Source: Azadirachta indica (Eukaryota > Streptophyta > Magnoliopsida > Sapindales > Meliaceae). From it: 64,000 bases of DNA. The notes below the pieces were generated by a model that was given only the letters and a program-made list of their open reading frames with translations, did no database searches and was not told where the DNA came from. The stretch is taken from assembly GCA_022749755.1 (NCBI GenBank), contig CM040448.1, positions 10,910,481 through 10,974,480 on the forward strand. The letters run 5' to 3'. Shown one piece after another: positions 37,176 to 48,750 of this stretch (positions within the stretch are counted from its first letter, which is position 1; each line of letters starts with the position of its first letter). The position numbers and the translations under genes are program-made.

Positions 37176-40030
37176 TTTGAATTCACCCAGGGCAAGGGCA
37201 ATCAATCAGATGCCGGTCTCCCGAATTCTAAATACGGTCTTGCTTTAATGTGCCGTGCCCACCGTCATTGTTCCGTGTTTGCTTCTAACCTGCGCCTCGT
37301 TCTTCTTAACCTACGCCAACTGAGCGTCTCGTATTTGCATTTGCATCGGGGTCACGTTCAAATTTTAAAAAGAGCGAATGCAGTGGAAATGCTGATGATC
37401 TGGTCTGGGTTTTCGGCATTTGGTGTAATTAATGCAGCCTCGAACTCAAAGAGGGAAGGAGTGATTCAATTGAACATAATGAAAAAACAGTTTCTGATGA
37501 TGAGGGTAAGATGAATTTAGAAAACTACCGAAGGTAGATTTAACGGTGGTGGAAGTCTGGGCGGAATGAGGATTACGGTGAGTTTGTTTTTGTATTTGGT
37601 AACGGCTAAGGAAAGCTGCTGTTCAAAGTTTACATGCGAGCAGCAAAGTAAGAGCGATGTTTGAACTGTTTATTTATAATAATGCAAGTCTATAATAAAA
37701 CTCGTGTTCTGATCTGTCTGTAGTTTGGTTAGTCTCTAGACAGTTTTCTATGGGAATCAACACTCATTTTGTATTAACATATGCTTAAGTCTACAGTGCG
37801 GCTAATCTGAGATTTGGTTATTCTACTTTCCTCATCAGTAGCTTTATTTATTTTAATAATTTTATTATGATTTGGCCCATGATTACGTAAATTGGTTGAT
37901 GTATCTAGCTAATTTTACTCCAAATTGTGTAATTCCTTTAACCTTTCACCGGCTTGTATGGTCCTGTCTACAGGGTATCAAAATTATAAAAGAGTATTAG
38001 TCTACAGTGTCATGTTCTTTTGGCCTAGTAGTAGATTTTCTTAGCAATCATCGTGGAACATTAATGCTAATAAGTTTTTGCTTGACATCAGTTAAGTATT
38101 GTGGTTGATTAATTGCTCTATGAACGGGCAAGTAATTGAAAATTTTGAGGATAGATTTTCAGCTACATGAACATTGTTAGGAGAGGGGTTTACTGCCCTT
38201 TGCATCGAGGTATATTCTGCGGTCTTTGGAAGTTAACATGCTGTGATGTTAAATTGCTGCATGTGTTGCTATGATCTGGTTGATTTCTCTATATGTTGAT
38301 GTTTCATTTCCAGTTGTCATCTTGTGTTGGGGGAGTTGTAAAATGCACTGCAGTATACAACAAGCTGTTGCAATCAGGAGCTGAGATGTGTTTGGATTGC
38401 AGAATTACAATTGAAGGTGGTGATTCCCTGCAAAAGGCTCTGTTAAGCATCTGTCTATTTGCTGTGAGTTTAATGTCTTTACTAGGAATTTATGTGAATT
38501 GTATATTAGTATATTCATTTTTGTAAGCGATTTTGTTAACTGCGTCTATCAGTCAAAAGGGCAAATGGAGAAAAAAGGAATAAGGGAGAAACAAAATATT
38601 ATGATTTTGTTACCATTGAAATATATGATATTGGTTCTCTTTTAGGGTTGATTTTATGAGTTGGTTTTCTTAAAGCTGAAGAAGCATGGGAAGCTAGCTA
38701 GAGAGAAGCCTCTCTACTCACTCTCTGCACCCTTACTATAATTCAAAGCACACAGAAATATATTAAAATAAAAGAATGGGGCGAATTGATTTGGCAAGTA
38801 TAGAACTAAATTCATTGAAGAGCACATGTTTGAATTCATTTGCACAGATATCAAATTTCTCATGTGGGGCTATTAGTTTCAGAAGCACCTAGCACTTCAG
38901 TTATTTTAAGGCCTAGCACTTCTTTTGGTTGGCAACCACTTGAGGGCTAAAAATTTATGGGATTCGTCATGTTATTGATTTCAAATTCACTGTGGAAACC
39001 TTTCGTTTCTCAAGAATTGATGTTTCAGTGCAAACAAATTTAATCTATAAGGCATATATCCATTATGTAATTATCTTCTGGGTATGCTAATGTTTCCTAC
39101 AATAGATTACTAACCATCTATCTGTTTTAGCGAGTTAATCTTGTTATTTCTAATGTAGACGTTCTTGCGGATAGAATTATTTTGCACCTCTTTACTTTGT
39201 TTCCGCCTGCTAGTTCTTCAGAGTTTGATTTAACTGAGTTGATGCCTAATTGGGTGGTTTTCCTTGCAGAAAGTGGCCTACTGGACAAATCATTCTGCAA
39301 AACTATTGGAACAGAAAACATTCAGAATTAGCATCTAATGCTTTAGAAATTATTGCTGAGGGCTTGTCTATTAGTTCAGACTCAGAAAAGTTACTTGAAT
39401 TGAAAGCAAAGGCTATGCGCATGGTTTGTACTTTTTTAACATGAACTCCACTGATATATCATATTTCGGAAGAAACCTTAAAATTTTCTGACATGTTGAA
39501 AGGCTATAAACTTTTGTTCCCATAAAGTGTTTGATTTGTACGTCGTTCATTTTTTATCCTAAAAATTGATAGGTCGCATCTGGCAGTTGTGAAGATATGA
39601 AGAGGCCATTAAACTTTGTGAGCGGACTCTTGTGGTTGGTGAGAAGGATTTTGGTCCAGTGGTCACTGATAATTGTTCGGCAAATCTGAAATGCCTCTGG
39701 AATTGTAAATTACTCTATTGCAAGGCTGTGGAAGTGGTGCTTGATATCCAAGTTCTATTCTTGTTTGAGCAAGCTTGAGTTGGCACTGCATTTGCTTCAA
39801 AAGCTAGAACAAGTTGGATCCATTGGGCATAAACAATGCATAAAATTTGTCATCAATGACTAATTTACATATTCTATGTCCAATTACATATTCTTTCTTT
39901 AAGTAGCTTTGAGATTCCGGATCCTAATTTCAACTGCACAGGTGTAGGATTGAGATATTGGAATCAGTTTCATTGGCTGCTGCCATATGCGAACTTTTAC
40001 GTTGCAAGGTACACTGTTCATTATTCTTTT
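37175..40030 (+). pseudogene. TPR/DnaJ-domain protein gene relic, copy B
   Basis: The same blocks as in unit A: 38354-38442 (YNKLLQSGAEMCLDCR), 39277-39420 (ASNALEIIAEGLSISS, SEKLLELKAKAM), about 39590-39830 (RYEEAIKLCERTL, GIVNYSIARLWKW) and about 39960-40015 (SVSLAAAICELLRC). The acceptor CAG is still present before the second block (TTGCAGAAAGTGGCC), where copy A has lost it, but the donor after 38442 is TT as in A, and the second block needs a frame change. The TPR signature residues are in places closer to an intact protein than in copy A (NALEIIAEG against NALDISAEG). Confidence 0.72.
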
Positions 40031-41126
40031 GAGTCATTTTGTTGCCTCGATAGACAGCTGAAGGAGCTGGGAAGTCTCATAACTGTACTAACGGCTTGAA
40101 TTCTTGTATTGATGGAATTGTCCCAGAAGCAGGTAAGCAACTAGAACCTGTGGATGGCAGCAGAAGCCGCCCATCAAACTCTAGCTTCAGTGAGGCAGAT
40201 ATGTCCTTTTAAGGTTTGTGAATAAACATTTCCTGTACAGTTACTGTGGTGTAATAGTTACACGCAACCTACCTTGTATTAAGTGCTAGTTTCCAAGTTC
40301 TGTTTCATCTTGACATTTTCACTTTGACTTATGCAATGTTTCACTTAGCTATACCTTTGGAAATTCATGTTGAATGATGCAAATATTGACACTTGTATTA
40401 ATGAAGTTCATCCTCAGGGTAATAATACTTTTAGTCATACTTTGGTTGGTAATTTTCCTGTGGTCTCTTTTTTGGCACCTCACTTCCTGTTAGAATCAAT
40501 CAACCATAGACTACTGCACTAGCACCCTGCCATCATCACAATGACAGTGCTTGAGCTCCTTACGACTTGTTTTCTTTAAGGCATATGGGAATCAGAAGTT
40601 TAATATCAAAATCATGCATGATTCACAAAATCATTGCTTATATTTGAACTTCTTTGAACTGGATATAGATGCGGAGAATTTGAAGAGTGTCATCTGATTT
40701 TTGATGTTGCCACTTTCAGCGAAACATTCTTAATGTCGTAGAGGTTGCTGGGTTCTTATGAGCTTTTCTTGTTTTCTTAGGGTGCATCCATTTTCTCCTA
40801 CTCTGGTTCATGTATTGTTAATGGTGAATAGAAGCATTATTCTCCTTTTCACAGATAGTATGACAGGCAGTATTCTTTGCTTTAATTCAATCCCAGATGA
40901 ATTTAATTCAGTAATGATAGGAAAATGAATATAAGAAACCAAAAGTAAATAAAAATTGTAATAACTAACTAATTTTTATTGCATTAGTTATTGCTTGCAA
41001 ACGAAGCAATGTTCAAAGAGACAACAATTTCATTCAACATGATTTAATCTAGTTAACTAGCAAAACAACAAGATGTTGGGTGAGTCCTAATTAAGTTTGG
41101 ATGGGGGTGGATGATAAACCAGTAAT

Positions 41127-41498
41127 TCATGGTTTGGAGTTAGCTTGTGGTGCTGGTTTAGGTGGGTGTAACCCCCATAGCCCCAATCCCGGATGAAATC
41201 CGGGTGGCAGAAATGGGTGGAGAGGCCATGGGTGGAGGCCCCCTCGAGGGATAGATGGTAGAGGTGGGTGAGGCCATGGGTGGAGTCCCCCCCAAGGGAT
41301 AGATGGTAGAGGTGGGTGAGGCCAAGGGCGTGGCACAATTGGGAAATGTGGCGGCCAGAAGAATGACAGTTCATACCCATTTCCATGTGATGCAGCTGCA
41401 GCAGCAGCAGTTTGAGCTTCTTCACTATCTGCTAGTCCTTGGCAGAAAAAACATGCAATAATAACCATCAATATCACTATTGCTTTTCCTCCTTTCAT
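41127..41498 (-). CDS. small secreted proline-rich protein, copy B
   Basis: A 123-residue frame, the duplicate of the gene at 31645-32019. The signal peptide (MKGGKAIVILMVIIACFFCQ then GLA) has changed at several residues but keeps its hydrophobic core. The mature part keeps both 16-residue repeats PWPHPPLPSIP[W/R]GGLH and the tail KPAPQANSKP. The alanine run is six instead of seven. Single differences include GFHPGLGLWGLHPPKP against GLHPGLGPWGVHPPKP. A protein that holds its frame through several indels of multiples of three in the 5' part suggests that it is under selection. The mature function is unknown. Confidence 0.75.
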   Translation of the reverse strand: MKGGKAIVILMVIIACFFCQGLADSEEAQTAAAAAASHGNGYELSFFWPPHFPIVPRPWPHPPLPSIPWGGLHPWPHPPLPSIPRGGLHPWPLHPFLPPGFHPGLGLWGLHPPKPAPQANSKP

Positions 41499-41576
41499 TT
41501 TTGTTCACACTCAAATGAAAACTACAGCTACTTCAATCTATTTAGTTTATGAAAAGCTTCACACAGCATGGTAGGA

Positions 41577-41586
41577 TTATATAGGG
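41577..41586 (-). promoter_or_regulatory. TATA box of proline-rich gene, copy B
   Basis: Minus-strand CCCTATATAATCCTA, about 80 bases before the ATG at 41498, matching copy A. Confidence 0.6.
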
Positions 41587-41715
41587 CTTAGAAAATTAAT
41601 TTTATTTATTTAATTTAATAACAGATAATATCAGATAAGATTATGCTAAGTTCAAATTATAATAATTTTAATTTTAATTTTTGTAAAAGTTAGTTTATGG
41701 GATAATTTGCCTTTT

Positions 41716-43213
41716 ATTTTTAAAATAATAAATAAATTTACTTGTATATTTTATCTTACTTTCGTTTAATTTAGATATTGTTAACTGATTTTACTCTTTG
41801 GAATAGTTGTGCTGCCTTTATTAAATTAATAGGAATTGTCATTTGTGAAACTTTCCGATGTAAAAAAATATATTTATTAATATATTTGAAAGTTTATATT
41901 TTTAATTTTTTGGGGTTATATTAAATCACAAAATTCTATCCTATTACTTCAATGCAATTCAAATATTTGAAATACAAATTGAGAAAGTAATATTTCTCTT
42001 TGTTTCTTGCTGTCTCGCCGTGTGCCCCAGGAATTTGCATTGTACAGAATGGGCTAGATCAGAAAATGCATGTAATATTTATTGTCTTTGCTGTGTTAAA
42101 CATGGAGTTTCTTAGCTTTGGGATTGACAATCATCACTAATAATTACAAAGAGAAATCCACTGAAGGCCTCTCAATTGCTTTCTTGACCACATGAAAATG
42201 CATTGTTGGGTATGTTTGATTTCTTTCTTTTCAAGTATTGTTGAGAAAATTGCATGCGTGTTTGCGTTTTTGTATTTTAACAACTCTTGCAGGGAGGAAT
42301 CTATGCAATCTCTCTGGCTGCTTGCTGGAATCAGCTACTCTTAAGTTCTTTCTTATTTATATTCTGGAAAGCATATGTATACATTCTTGAAGAAAAGTTT
42401 GATGAAAATTGATATATTATTATTATTATTATTCATCATCATCATCATCATTATCTTGACTATTACAAACCTAGAATAGGTTTGTTCAACATTAAAAAAA
42501 AGAAAATACATGTTGTTACCTATAAATAAATTGAAGTCTGTAGTTTAGCATGCATTTTAGATTTTCATTTTGACATGAAAAAGATTGTCCAAGTAGCCAT
42601 TACATAAGATCATCAGATTGCATACAGTTATTCCTCTAGGAGGAGGGTCAATGCCAATGGAAATTCATAATCTCGACGATGAGAAACATACTAGGTTTAT
42701 CTATAGGTAACACAATCTGAATGAGGTCAGATAATTAGAATGGAAGTGAGTGACTTTGTATAAGAATCATATCATTGTTCGGAAATAGCCAATGTTTGGA
42801 CGTGCACTTCTTTGACATATACACTGCTGAAATGAAGATGGTGATGTGGTGTATAACAACATTTAAGAGATTGCCTTGACTCTGCATCTCTGCCCAGCAG
42901 CAGCCAATGCTAATTACTATGGAAGAAGAAGAAGAAGACATGGGCATTTTGCTATACATTCAAACCAGATGGAGAAACAAGAGACAAGTTTATACGAAAT
43001 TGTTACTTTGATTAGTATTTTCAGATACTGTAATTGCCCATCCGTATTATTATTATTATTATTATTGAATGAAGATACATGTTTCAGTGTTGTAATCTTG
43101 ATAGTCTTGCAGTTGTCTGCAGGCTTTCTTAGGTGTTATATATCTTTTCTTTTTCTCCCTGTTACTTATTGGTGGAATACATGATAATAAAGAAAATGAT
43201 GGAAGTTTTTAAA
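41716..43213. other. non-coding spacer with microsatellites
   Basis: No gene is recognised. It holds a TAT/CAT compound microsatellite at 42416-42452 and a TAT run at 43044-43067. Short open frames on both strands around 42735-43184 show no family features. The right edge is the target-site copy of the Mutator-like element. Confidence 0.55.
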
Positions 43214-43269
43214 GAAGAAATTTATAATAGTAACCACTTTTCTAAAATAATTATTTTATCAACTTAAAA

Positions 43270-43600
43270 ACATAAAAATAAATTAATAATTTCATCAACT
43301 AAAAAATAACGTGAGAATAAATTGATAATTTCATTAATATAAAAATAATATGAATGTAAATGAATTAATGATTCCATTAACTTAAAAATAAAATGAAAAT
43401 AAATTGATGAGTTTCACCAATTTAAAAATAATGTGAAAATAACTTAATTAAGTTAAAAGATTGATAATTTCATTAACTTAAAAGTAACTTGAAAATAAAA
43501 TGATAATTTCATTATGTTAAAAGAAACTTGAAAATAAGTTGATAATTTCACTAAATTAAAAAGAACTTGAAAGTAAATTGATAATTTCATTACTTTTAAA
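43270..43600. repeat. subterminal array of about 40-bp repeats in the MULE
   Basis: About eight imperfect copies of a unit containing ATTGATAATTTCATTAA and then CTTAAAAATAA, spaced by roughly 40 bases, just inside the left terminal repeat. Arrays of this kind at Mutator-like ends are possible transposase-binding regions; that role is inference. Confidence 0.8.
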
Positions 43601-43659
43601 CAAATGATTTGTTTTGTTTGGCTGAATATAATGTTATCGTTTGATCCTGAACAGCAGTA

Positions 43660-44640
43660 ATTTTCATGCAATTTATAACCCAAACCTTAAACCTGAAGAA
43701 TAAAGATTTGGGAAAAATTAAAAATACGGTTTCGAACACACAACATGGATGCAATGTACTCAAAACTGTACTTTCGAGCATATGGTTTTCAAGATGCTCA
43801 AAAGTGCAATTTTGAGCACGTTCATTGCATGTTCGAAACCGTACTTTTGTTTTTTTTTTCGAATGCACTCCTGTGATGACAGAAAGTTGAGTTGCGTGGA
43901 AGGAAAACTAATAGATTTTCAATCATCTGACCTTCAATACAAATTTGAAATTAAAGAGTCATTTTAATCATAAAAAATATAATCTTTTAACTAATTTCTA
44001 TGTAATTTATAACTCTAAAACTTTAAACATGAAAGACAAAGATTCGAGAAAAATTGAAAGTGTAGTTTCAAGCACATAACATAGATGCAACGTGCTTAAA
44101 ACTGCACTTTCGAGCATGTGGTTTTAAAGATGCTCGAAAATGTAGTTTCGAGCACGTTTATTGCATGTTGTTTGCTCGAAATTGTACTTTCATTTATTAC
44201 CGAATGCATTCCCATGATGACAAAAAGTTGAGTTACGGGGAAGGAAAGCTGATAGATTTTCACTCATCTGACCTTTAGTACAAATTTAGAATTAAAGAGT
44301 TATTTTAATCATCAACAATGTAATTTTTGAACTAATTCTATGCAGTTTATAACCCTAAAACTTTAAACATGAAAGATAAAGATTCGACGAAAATCAAAAG
44401 TGCAGTTTCGAGCACACAGCATGGATGCAACGTGCTTAAAACTGCACTTTCAAGCACGTAGTTTTAATCATGCTCGAAAGTGCAGTTTTGAGTACATTCA
44501 TTGCACACTACATGCTTGAAACTGTACTTTCGTTTTTTCTCAAATGAACTCCCAAAATAAAAGAAAGTTGAGTTAAACGAAGGGAAAACTGATAAAATTT
44601 AATTCATATCCAATTTATACAAATAACTAATAACCCTCAA
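43660..44640. repeat. three tandem repeats of about 335-340 bp with internal hairpins
   Basis: Landmarks recur at 43671, 44005 and 44345 (ATTTATAACYCWAAAMCTT), giving periods of 334 and 340. Each unit carries inverted words of the type CGAGCAC ... GTGCTCG (for example TTTCGAGCA / TGCTCAAA) and TGCAATG / CATTGCA, able to fold into a long stem. They lie between the left end and the transposase of the MULE, so they belong to its 3' non-coding part. Confidence 0.85.
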
Positions 44641-44839
44641 ATCATAGAAGTTTGCATATTACAAAGTTCGACTACATTTACAAACATACAATTCTAATAA
44701 AAAATAATAAATAATTTTTTAATAAACATACTTTATATTTGCTATTACAACAAATAACTTAAATAATATAAAAATGTCAAGTTTACATATGTTCATACAC
44801 ATTATTTTTTGTCTGAACATAAATTTCACTAACTCGGGT

Positions 44840-47400
44840 AAAGGGGAATGAGATTTCTACACGTAGCATGATTGTGCTCGCACTATTGACAACGAGAACA
44901 CATACGGCGAACCACTTCCTCTCCAACAGAAGGAATTCGTTGTCTTTTTGGTCAACTAACAGCAGGATGTTGCCTTAATGGCTTGATAGTGTTTTCTCGT
45001 ACCTCAGGTGGAATTACTCAATCCACATCATTTCCAATAGGGTGACTAGACTCTGCATATGCATTCATCTATGCATTAGTGGTGTAATAGTGTGCACAAA
45101 GTGAATTGTGTGATAGATGGATGTGTTTACATGTCGTAAGAGTATGAGCGTATAATAGTTGTGATAGATCAAATTGTCTACAATTACAAGTATTATTCTG
45201 CAAACGTACTATCTCAACATTTGCCCAATGTCTAACTTTAAACTCATAGCATGACACAGGATCCACAGTCATGATTCGAGACAACTCTAGTTGTTCGTCA
45301 ACAACTACTTGCGCCGCTGGGTCAAGAATGCATCTCTGGCAACAACCTGCTCTCTATGCTTGTAAAATAATCTTTGTCTATTAACCTAATGTAATCAGCT
45401 AATGGTATGACAGGAAACAAGCATGTATGTATCAGCAATGAATTCATACTTTTAGTGATGTTGATAGTCAACAAGTCATACCGTTGAGAAAGAAAATATA
45501 CCCTTGCCCATCTATGGACTTCAACTCCGTTTTCTAAATATTCTGCTACTGTTAGATGCATCACTCTTAGGTTCTGCATATATTCATTATACTTACTAAA
45601 TCAATAAGCTTTTATAGTAAGGAAGTAAGTCGCCATGAAGGTCTATCTTCTGAGCGCGCATCTTATATTTAGCCTTTACATTCTTGGAAATATGGTAAGA
45701 ACAAAAACCATGGGTTGCATTTGGGAATACTGTATTAATTCCCTTCTTAATGCTTTTGTGTTGATCAGATATGAGAACCAAATTCTCAATCGACCCAATA
45801 GCTTGTTGTAGTTTAAGGAAAAACTATTCCCACAAAGTGTCATTTTCATAATCAGCAACACTAAATATAATGGAATAAATTCTGTCATTTCCATCCAATG
45901 ATACAGCCACAAATAACGTCCCACGATACATGTGCTTCAAGAATGTTCTGTTAATGACAATAACTGGCCAAGTTGTGGTGCAAAATCCTCGACTACATTA
46001 TCCTAATACCATAAAGAAATATAGAAAGTGGTCATCGGTATCTTTTTCAATCGCTGTCATTGTCCCTGAATTTTTTTCATTTACCATGTGACAATACAAT
46101 GGAAGTCCCTTGAATGACTCTGTAGAATCCCTAACCACAAACTTTAGTGCCTATTCTTTACTCTGCCATGACTTCATGTATGATAACCGAATCCCATAAT
46201 TAGTCTGTATGTCATCACAAATGTTTCGGGAAGTGTTACTTTGACTACAATATTTGAACTTATCCTTGATTAGTTCTCCAATCAAACGTGTATTTGCTTG
46301 GCGATGATCGTCTTATAACTCTTCGTTTTGACAAGTATGGATCGAGTTCATGCAGGTAACTTGAAAATATGTATCGCGTTATTCTTGGTGGCTCGAATTT
46401 GCCATTGATAGCCCTGAAGAATACACTTAGCCTCAAACCAATCAGTGCTTGATTTGTAAATCTTGAATTAAAAGTGATTCTTCAACGCAAGCAACCCTAA
46501 CTTATCTCAAAGTGTTTGCTTTGTATTGAATTTCTGTCCAACGCATATGTCATTTAAACTGATATCTAAGAATGCATTATTTTGCATAGTTATTGATGGT
46601 GCAATTGGAGGCAACCATTGAATATTTAATTTTTTTATGATAAAGCTGCCATTGAGCAACTCTTTTAAGTAGGATCATTACATCTACCTTTGGTTGGCTT
46701 GAATTCTTCGTTAGTGACATTTTTTTTATCTTTGTAATGTGGAGGAATGTCATTGCCACCAATGTCTGGCTAAATATCATAATAATCATTTTCATAATAG
46801 TCCATTAATAATGGTTACATCATCCAACAAGCGATAGGATGGGTGCGGAAGAATTGGAGGCATTGGTGGATTTTGACTATATTGAGAGTAATGATCTAAA
46901 AGCCCTTGTCTCGTGTATTCAAACTAACTGTTGTATTGATACTACGTTGTCATTGTAAGAAGTATATCATTTATTTGATTGCTTCTACTAGAAGACATAA
47001 AATGAGTTAGCACTATAAGAATTCCACCAGGTGTACCATCATTGAGTATGTGTGCCCTTATTTGTTTTGCGTCATCTACACAATCCAAGGTAATAAATAG
47101 TGGACAATAACTTCTCTTGCTTACCATATAAGAACTGTTGGCAATCATAAATGCTCAAAAATCTAATTCCATTGTAATATCTGCCGCTATATGGCTATAT
47201 GGCTCACTCTTGATTGTGTACACACTGAATATATGGTCTTTGTAATCATGATAAATTCAGGAGGATTAATATTAAATTCCTTGTACAACATCTGTATAAA
47301 TTGATCATATGTTATTTTTCGATCCACAGGAAACCCCTTCATCCTTTTGCCAACGTACACTTTACTGTTATTTAGTGTTCGTTCCTATGAGCTATCATGT
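44840..47400 (-). pseudogene. MuDR-type transposase remnant
   Basis: Read on the minus strand. An N-terminal portion at 47400-46900 includes HIFSVYTIKSEPYSHIAADI. Near 45950-45600 the MULE catalytic core appears: WPVIVINRTFLKHMYRGTLF, VAVSLDGNDRIYSIIF, LVLISDQHKSIKKG and FPNATHGFCSYHISKN. Near 45240-45130 there is a SWIM zinc-binding motif (NNTCNCRQFDLSQL), and near 44960-44850 a proline/arginine stretch (PKRQRIPSVGEE) ahead of a CCHC-type knuckle with the pattern C-x2-C-x4-H-x4-C. The first catalytic Asp expected in VIDGT is Asn here, the SWIM CxH has Tyr for Cys, and numerous stops and frame changes occur. It would have cut and pasted the element; it cannot now. Confidence 0.85.
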
Positions 47401-47519
47401 ATAGTAACTATTGTTAAACGGTCAACCATGCCTTTACTAAATCAAAATATAAAAATATATATTAATGAGACAATGAAAATAGAAAGTTTTTGGAAAAATA
47501 TTGCTCATGCACAAAACTG

Positions 47520-47660
47520 AAGAAGATTTCTCCAAAAAAAAAAAAATTTTGCTTATGCTCTAAAATAAGTAAGTTTTGAGCATAAGCAAAATTTGTTCAT
47601 GTTCGAAACTTAGTTTCGAGTATGAGAAAAAAAAATACACATGCTCAAAAGTACCGTTAG
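47520..47660. repeat. imperfect inverted repeat inside the MULE
   Basis: TTTTGCTTATGCTC at about 47549 and GAGCATAAGCAAAATTT at about 47578 are inverted around a short loop, followed by a second pair, GTTCGAAACTTAGTTTCGAG. The GAGCA words recall the 335-bp repeats at the other end of the element. Confidence 0.6.
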
Positions 47661-48153
47661 TCGTTTTCCAAAACCCAATGACAGCAAAGTTCTCACTCAA
47701 CAAGTACATCAAACACACTCAAACATTCAATATACACTTTATTTGACAATTTCTATCATTGTATTATTTAATTACCTATAAACACCAAAAAAGGTCATGT
47801 CACATTTTTGGGTTTCTCAGATTTTTTAAACTTTAAACACTTACCTAATTTCCTTTCTACTCACTTGTGATTTTACTTAAATTGTAATGGAGTTCAGTTT
47901 TTGAAATAAATAAATTTAAGGAATATCCATTTAAAAAGATGGAAGAAGAACGTTAAAGAAATTTGGAAGAAGGAAAGAAGACGGAAGACAACAAAAGAGA
48001 AAGAAGTGGATGGAGACAAGTTAAAAGTTGCTCAAGGACAATTTTTTTCATAAAATTATGAGTTTGGCAATTTTTAAAGTGTTTTTGAACGGTAGTTATT
48101 TTAAAAATGCTGGGGGCAATAATAGTTACTATTCTAGATTTCCCTTTTTTAAA

Positions 48154-48640
48154 ATCATGTATGAAATTAATTATTTCATCAGTCACTTATTCTAATCACC
48201 AAGCACAGCCCACCCATTCTGAGCATTTAAATTTGACCCTAGTATGTGGAGATTTTCCTATACACATATATATATACCTATGGAATGACAAAATTAGTGA
48301 TTGTAGGGATACTAGAACTTTATGGTAATCGTATGGCTCTTGCACTCTATGTGACTAGAAATCAATCAACAAGACTTTCCACAGCCAGAGAGATTTAGGA
48401 CATGGTGAAAAAAATATATTCATAAACTGGTTTTGTTACACAAATTTTATAGATAAAGAGGTAGATTATAGCACTAAACAAGGGTTTTCAACTGCACTCT
48501 TAAGAGGGTTGCTATTTGAACCAGATCATTATCAAAGTGTGAAACTAAAATATGTTGTAAATGAAAAAAAAAAAAAAAAAAGAGATATTGTGGAATGAAA
48601 AGGTGCATATAGTTTCTGTAATAGGTCTGTCTATTTTTGT
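48154..48640. other. spacer between MULE and unit C
   Basis: About 490 bases with no gene. It contains a short AT microsatellite near 48265-48277 and ends where similarity to the NAC 3' flank begins. Confidence 0.5.
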
Positions 48641-48750
48641 TTGCAAAATTGTAGAAAAATCGAGATTATAACTACACATGAATTAAAATGTTTACATAAA
48701 CCAGAAATGGGAGTATTGCTTCCCTAATCAAATTTAAAAAATAAAAATAT

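Larger units (their letters stand above)
33945..41715. repeat. tandem segmental duplication, unit B
   Basis: Direct repeat of unit A with the same gene order and orientation. The NAC coding region differs by seven amino acids in 416, whereas the introns and flanks of the TPR relic carry many more substitutions and small indels. The match stops near 41715, about 220 bases upstream of the proline-rich start codon. Confidence 0.9.
43214..48144 (-). mobile_element. Mutator-like transposable element (MULE), decayed
   Basis: A 4.93-kb element bounded by related inverted ends: left GAAGAAATTTATAATAGTAAC at 43214 on the plus strand, right GGGAAATCTAGAATAGTAAC read on the minus strand from 48144. It is flanked by a near-perfect 9-base target duplication (GTTTTTAAA at 43205-43213 and TTTTTTAAA at 48145-48153, 8 of 9), the hallmark of Mutator. 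Inside are subterminal repeat arrays at the left and a broken transposase on the minus strand. The ends and the coding region belong to one element, so this was once autonomous. Stops and frame changes show it is dead. Confidence 0.78.

Noticed and set aside
43214..44640. Possible CRISPR-like or satellite array
   Set aside because: The repeats are imperfect, of 40 and about 335 bp, in a plant transposon end; there are no uniform spacers and the context is eukaryotic.
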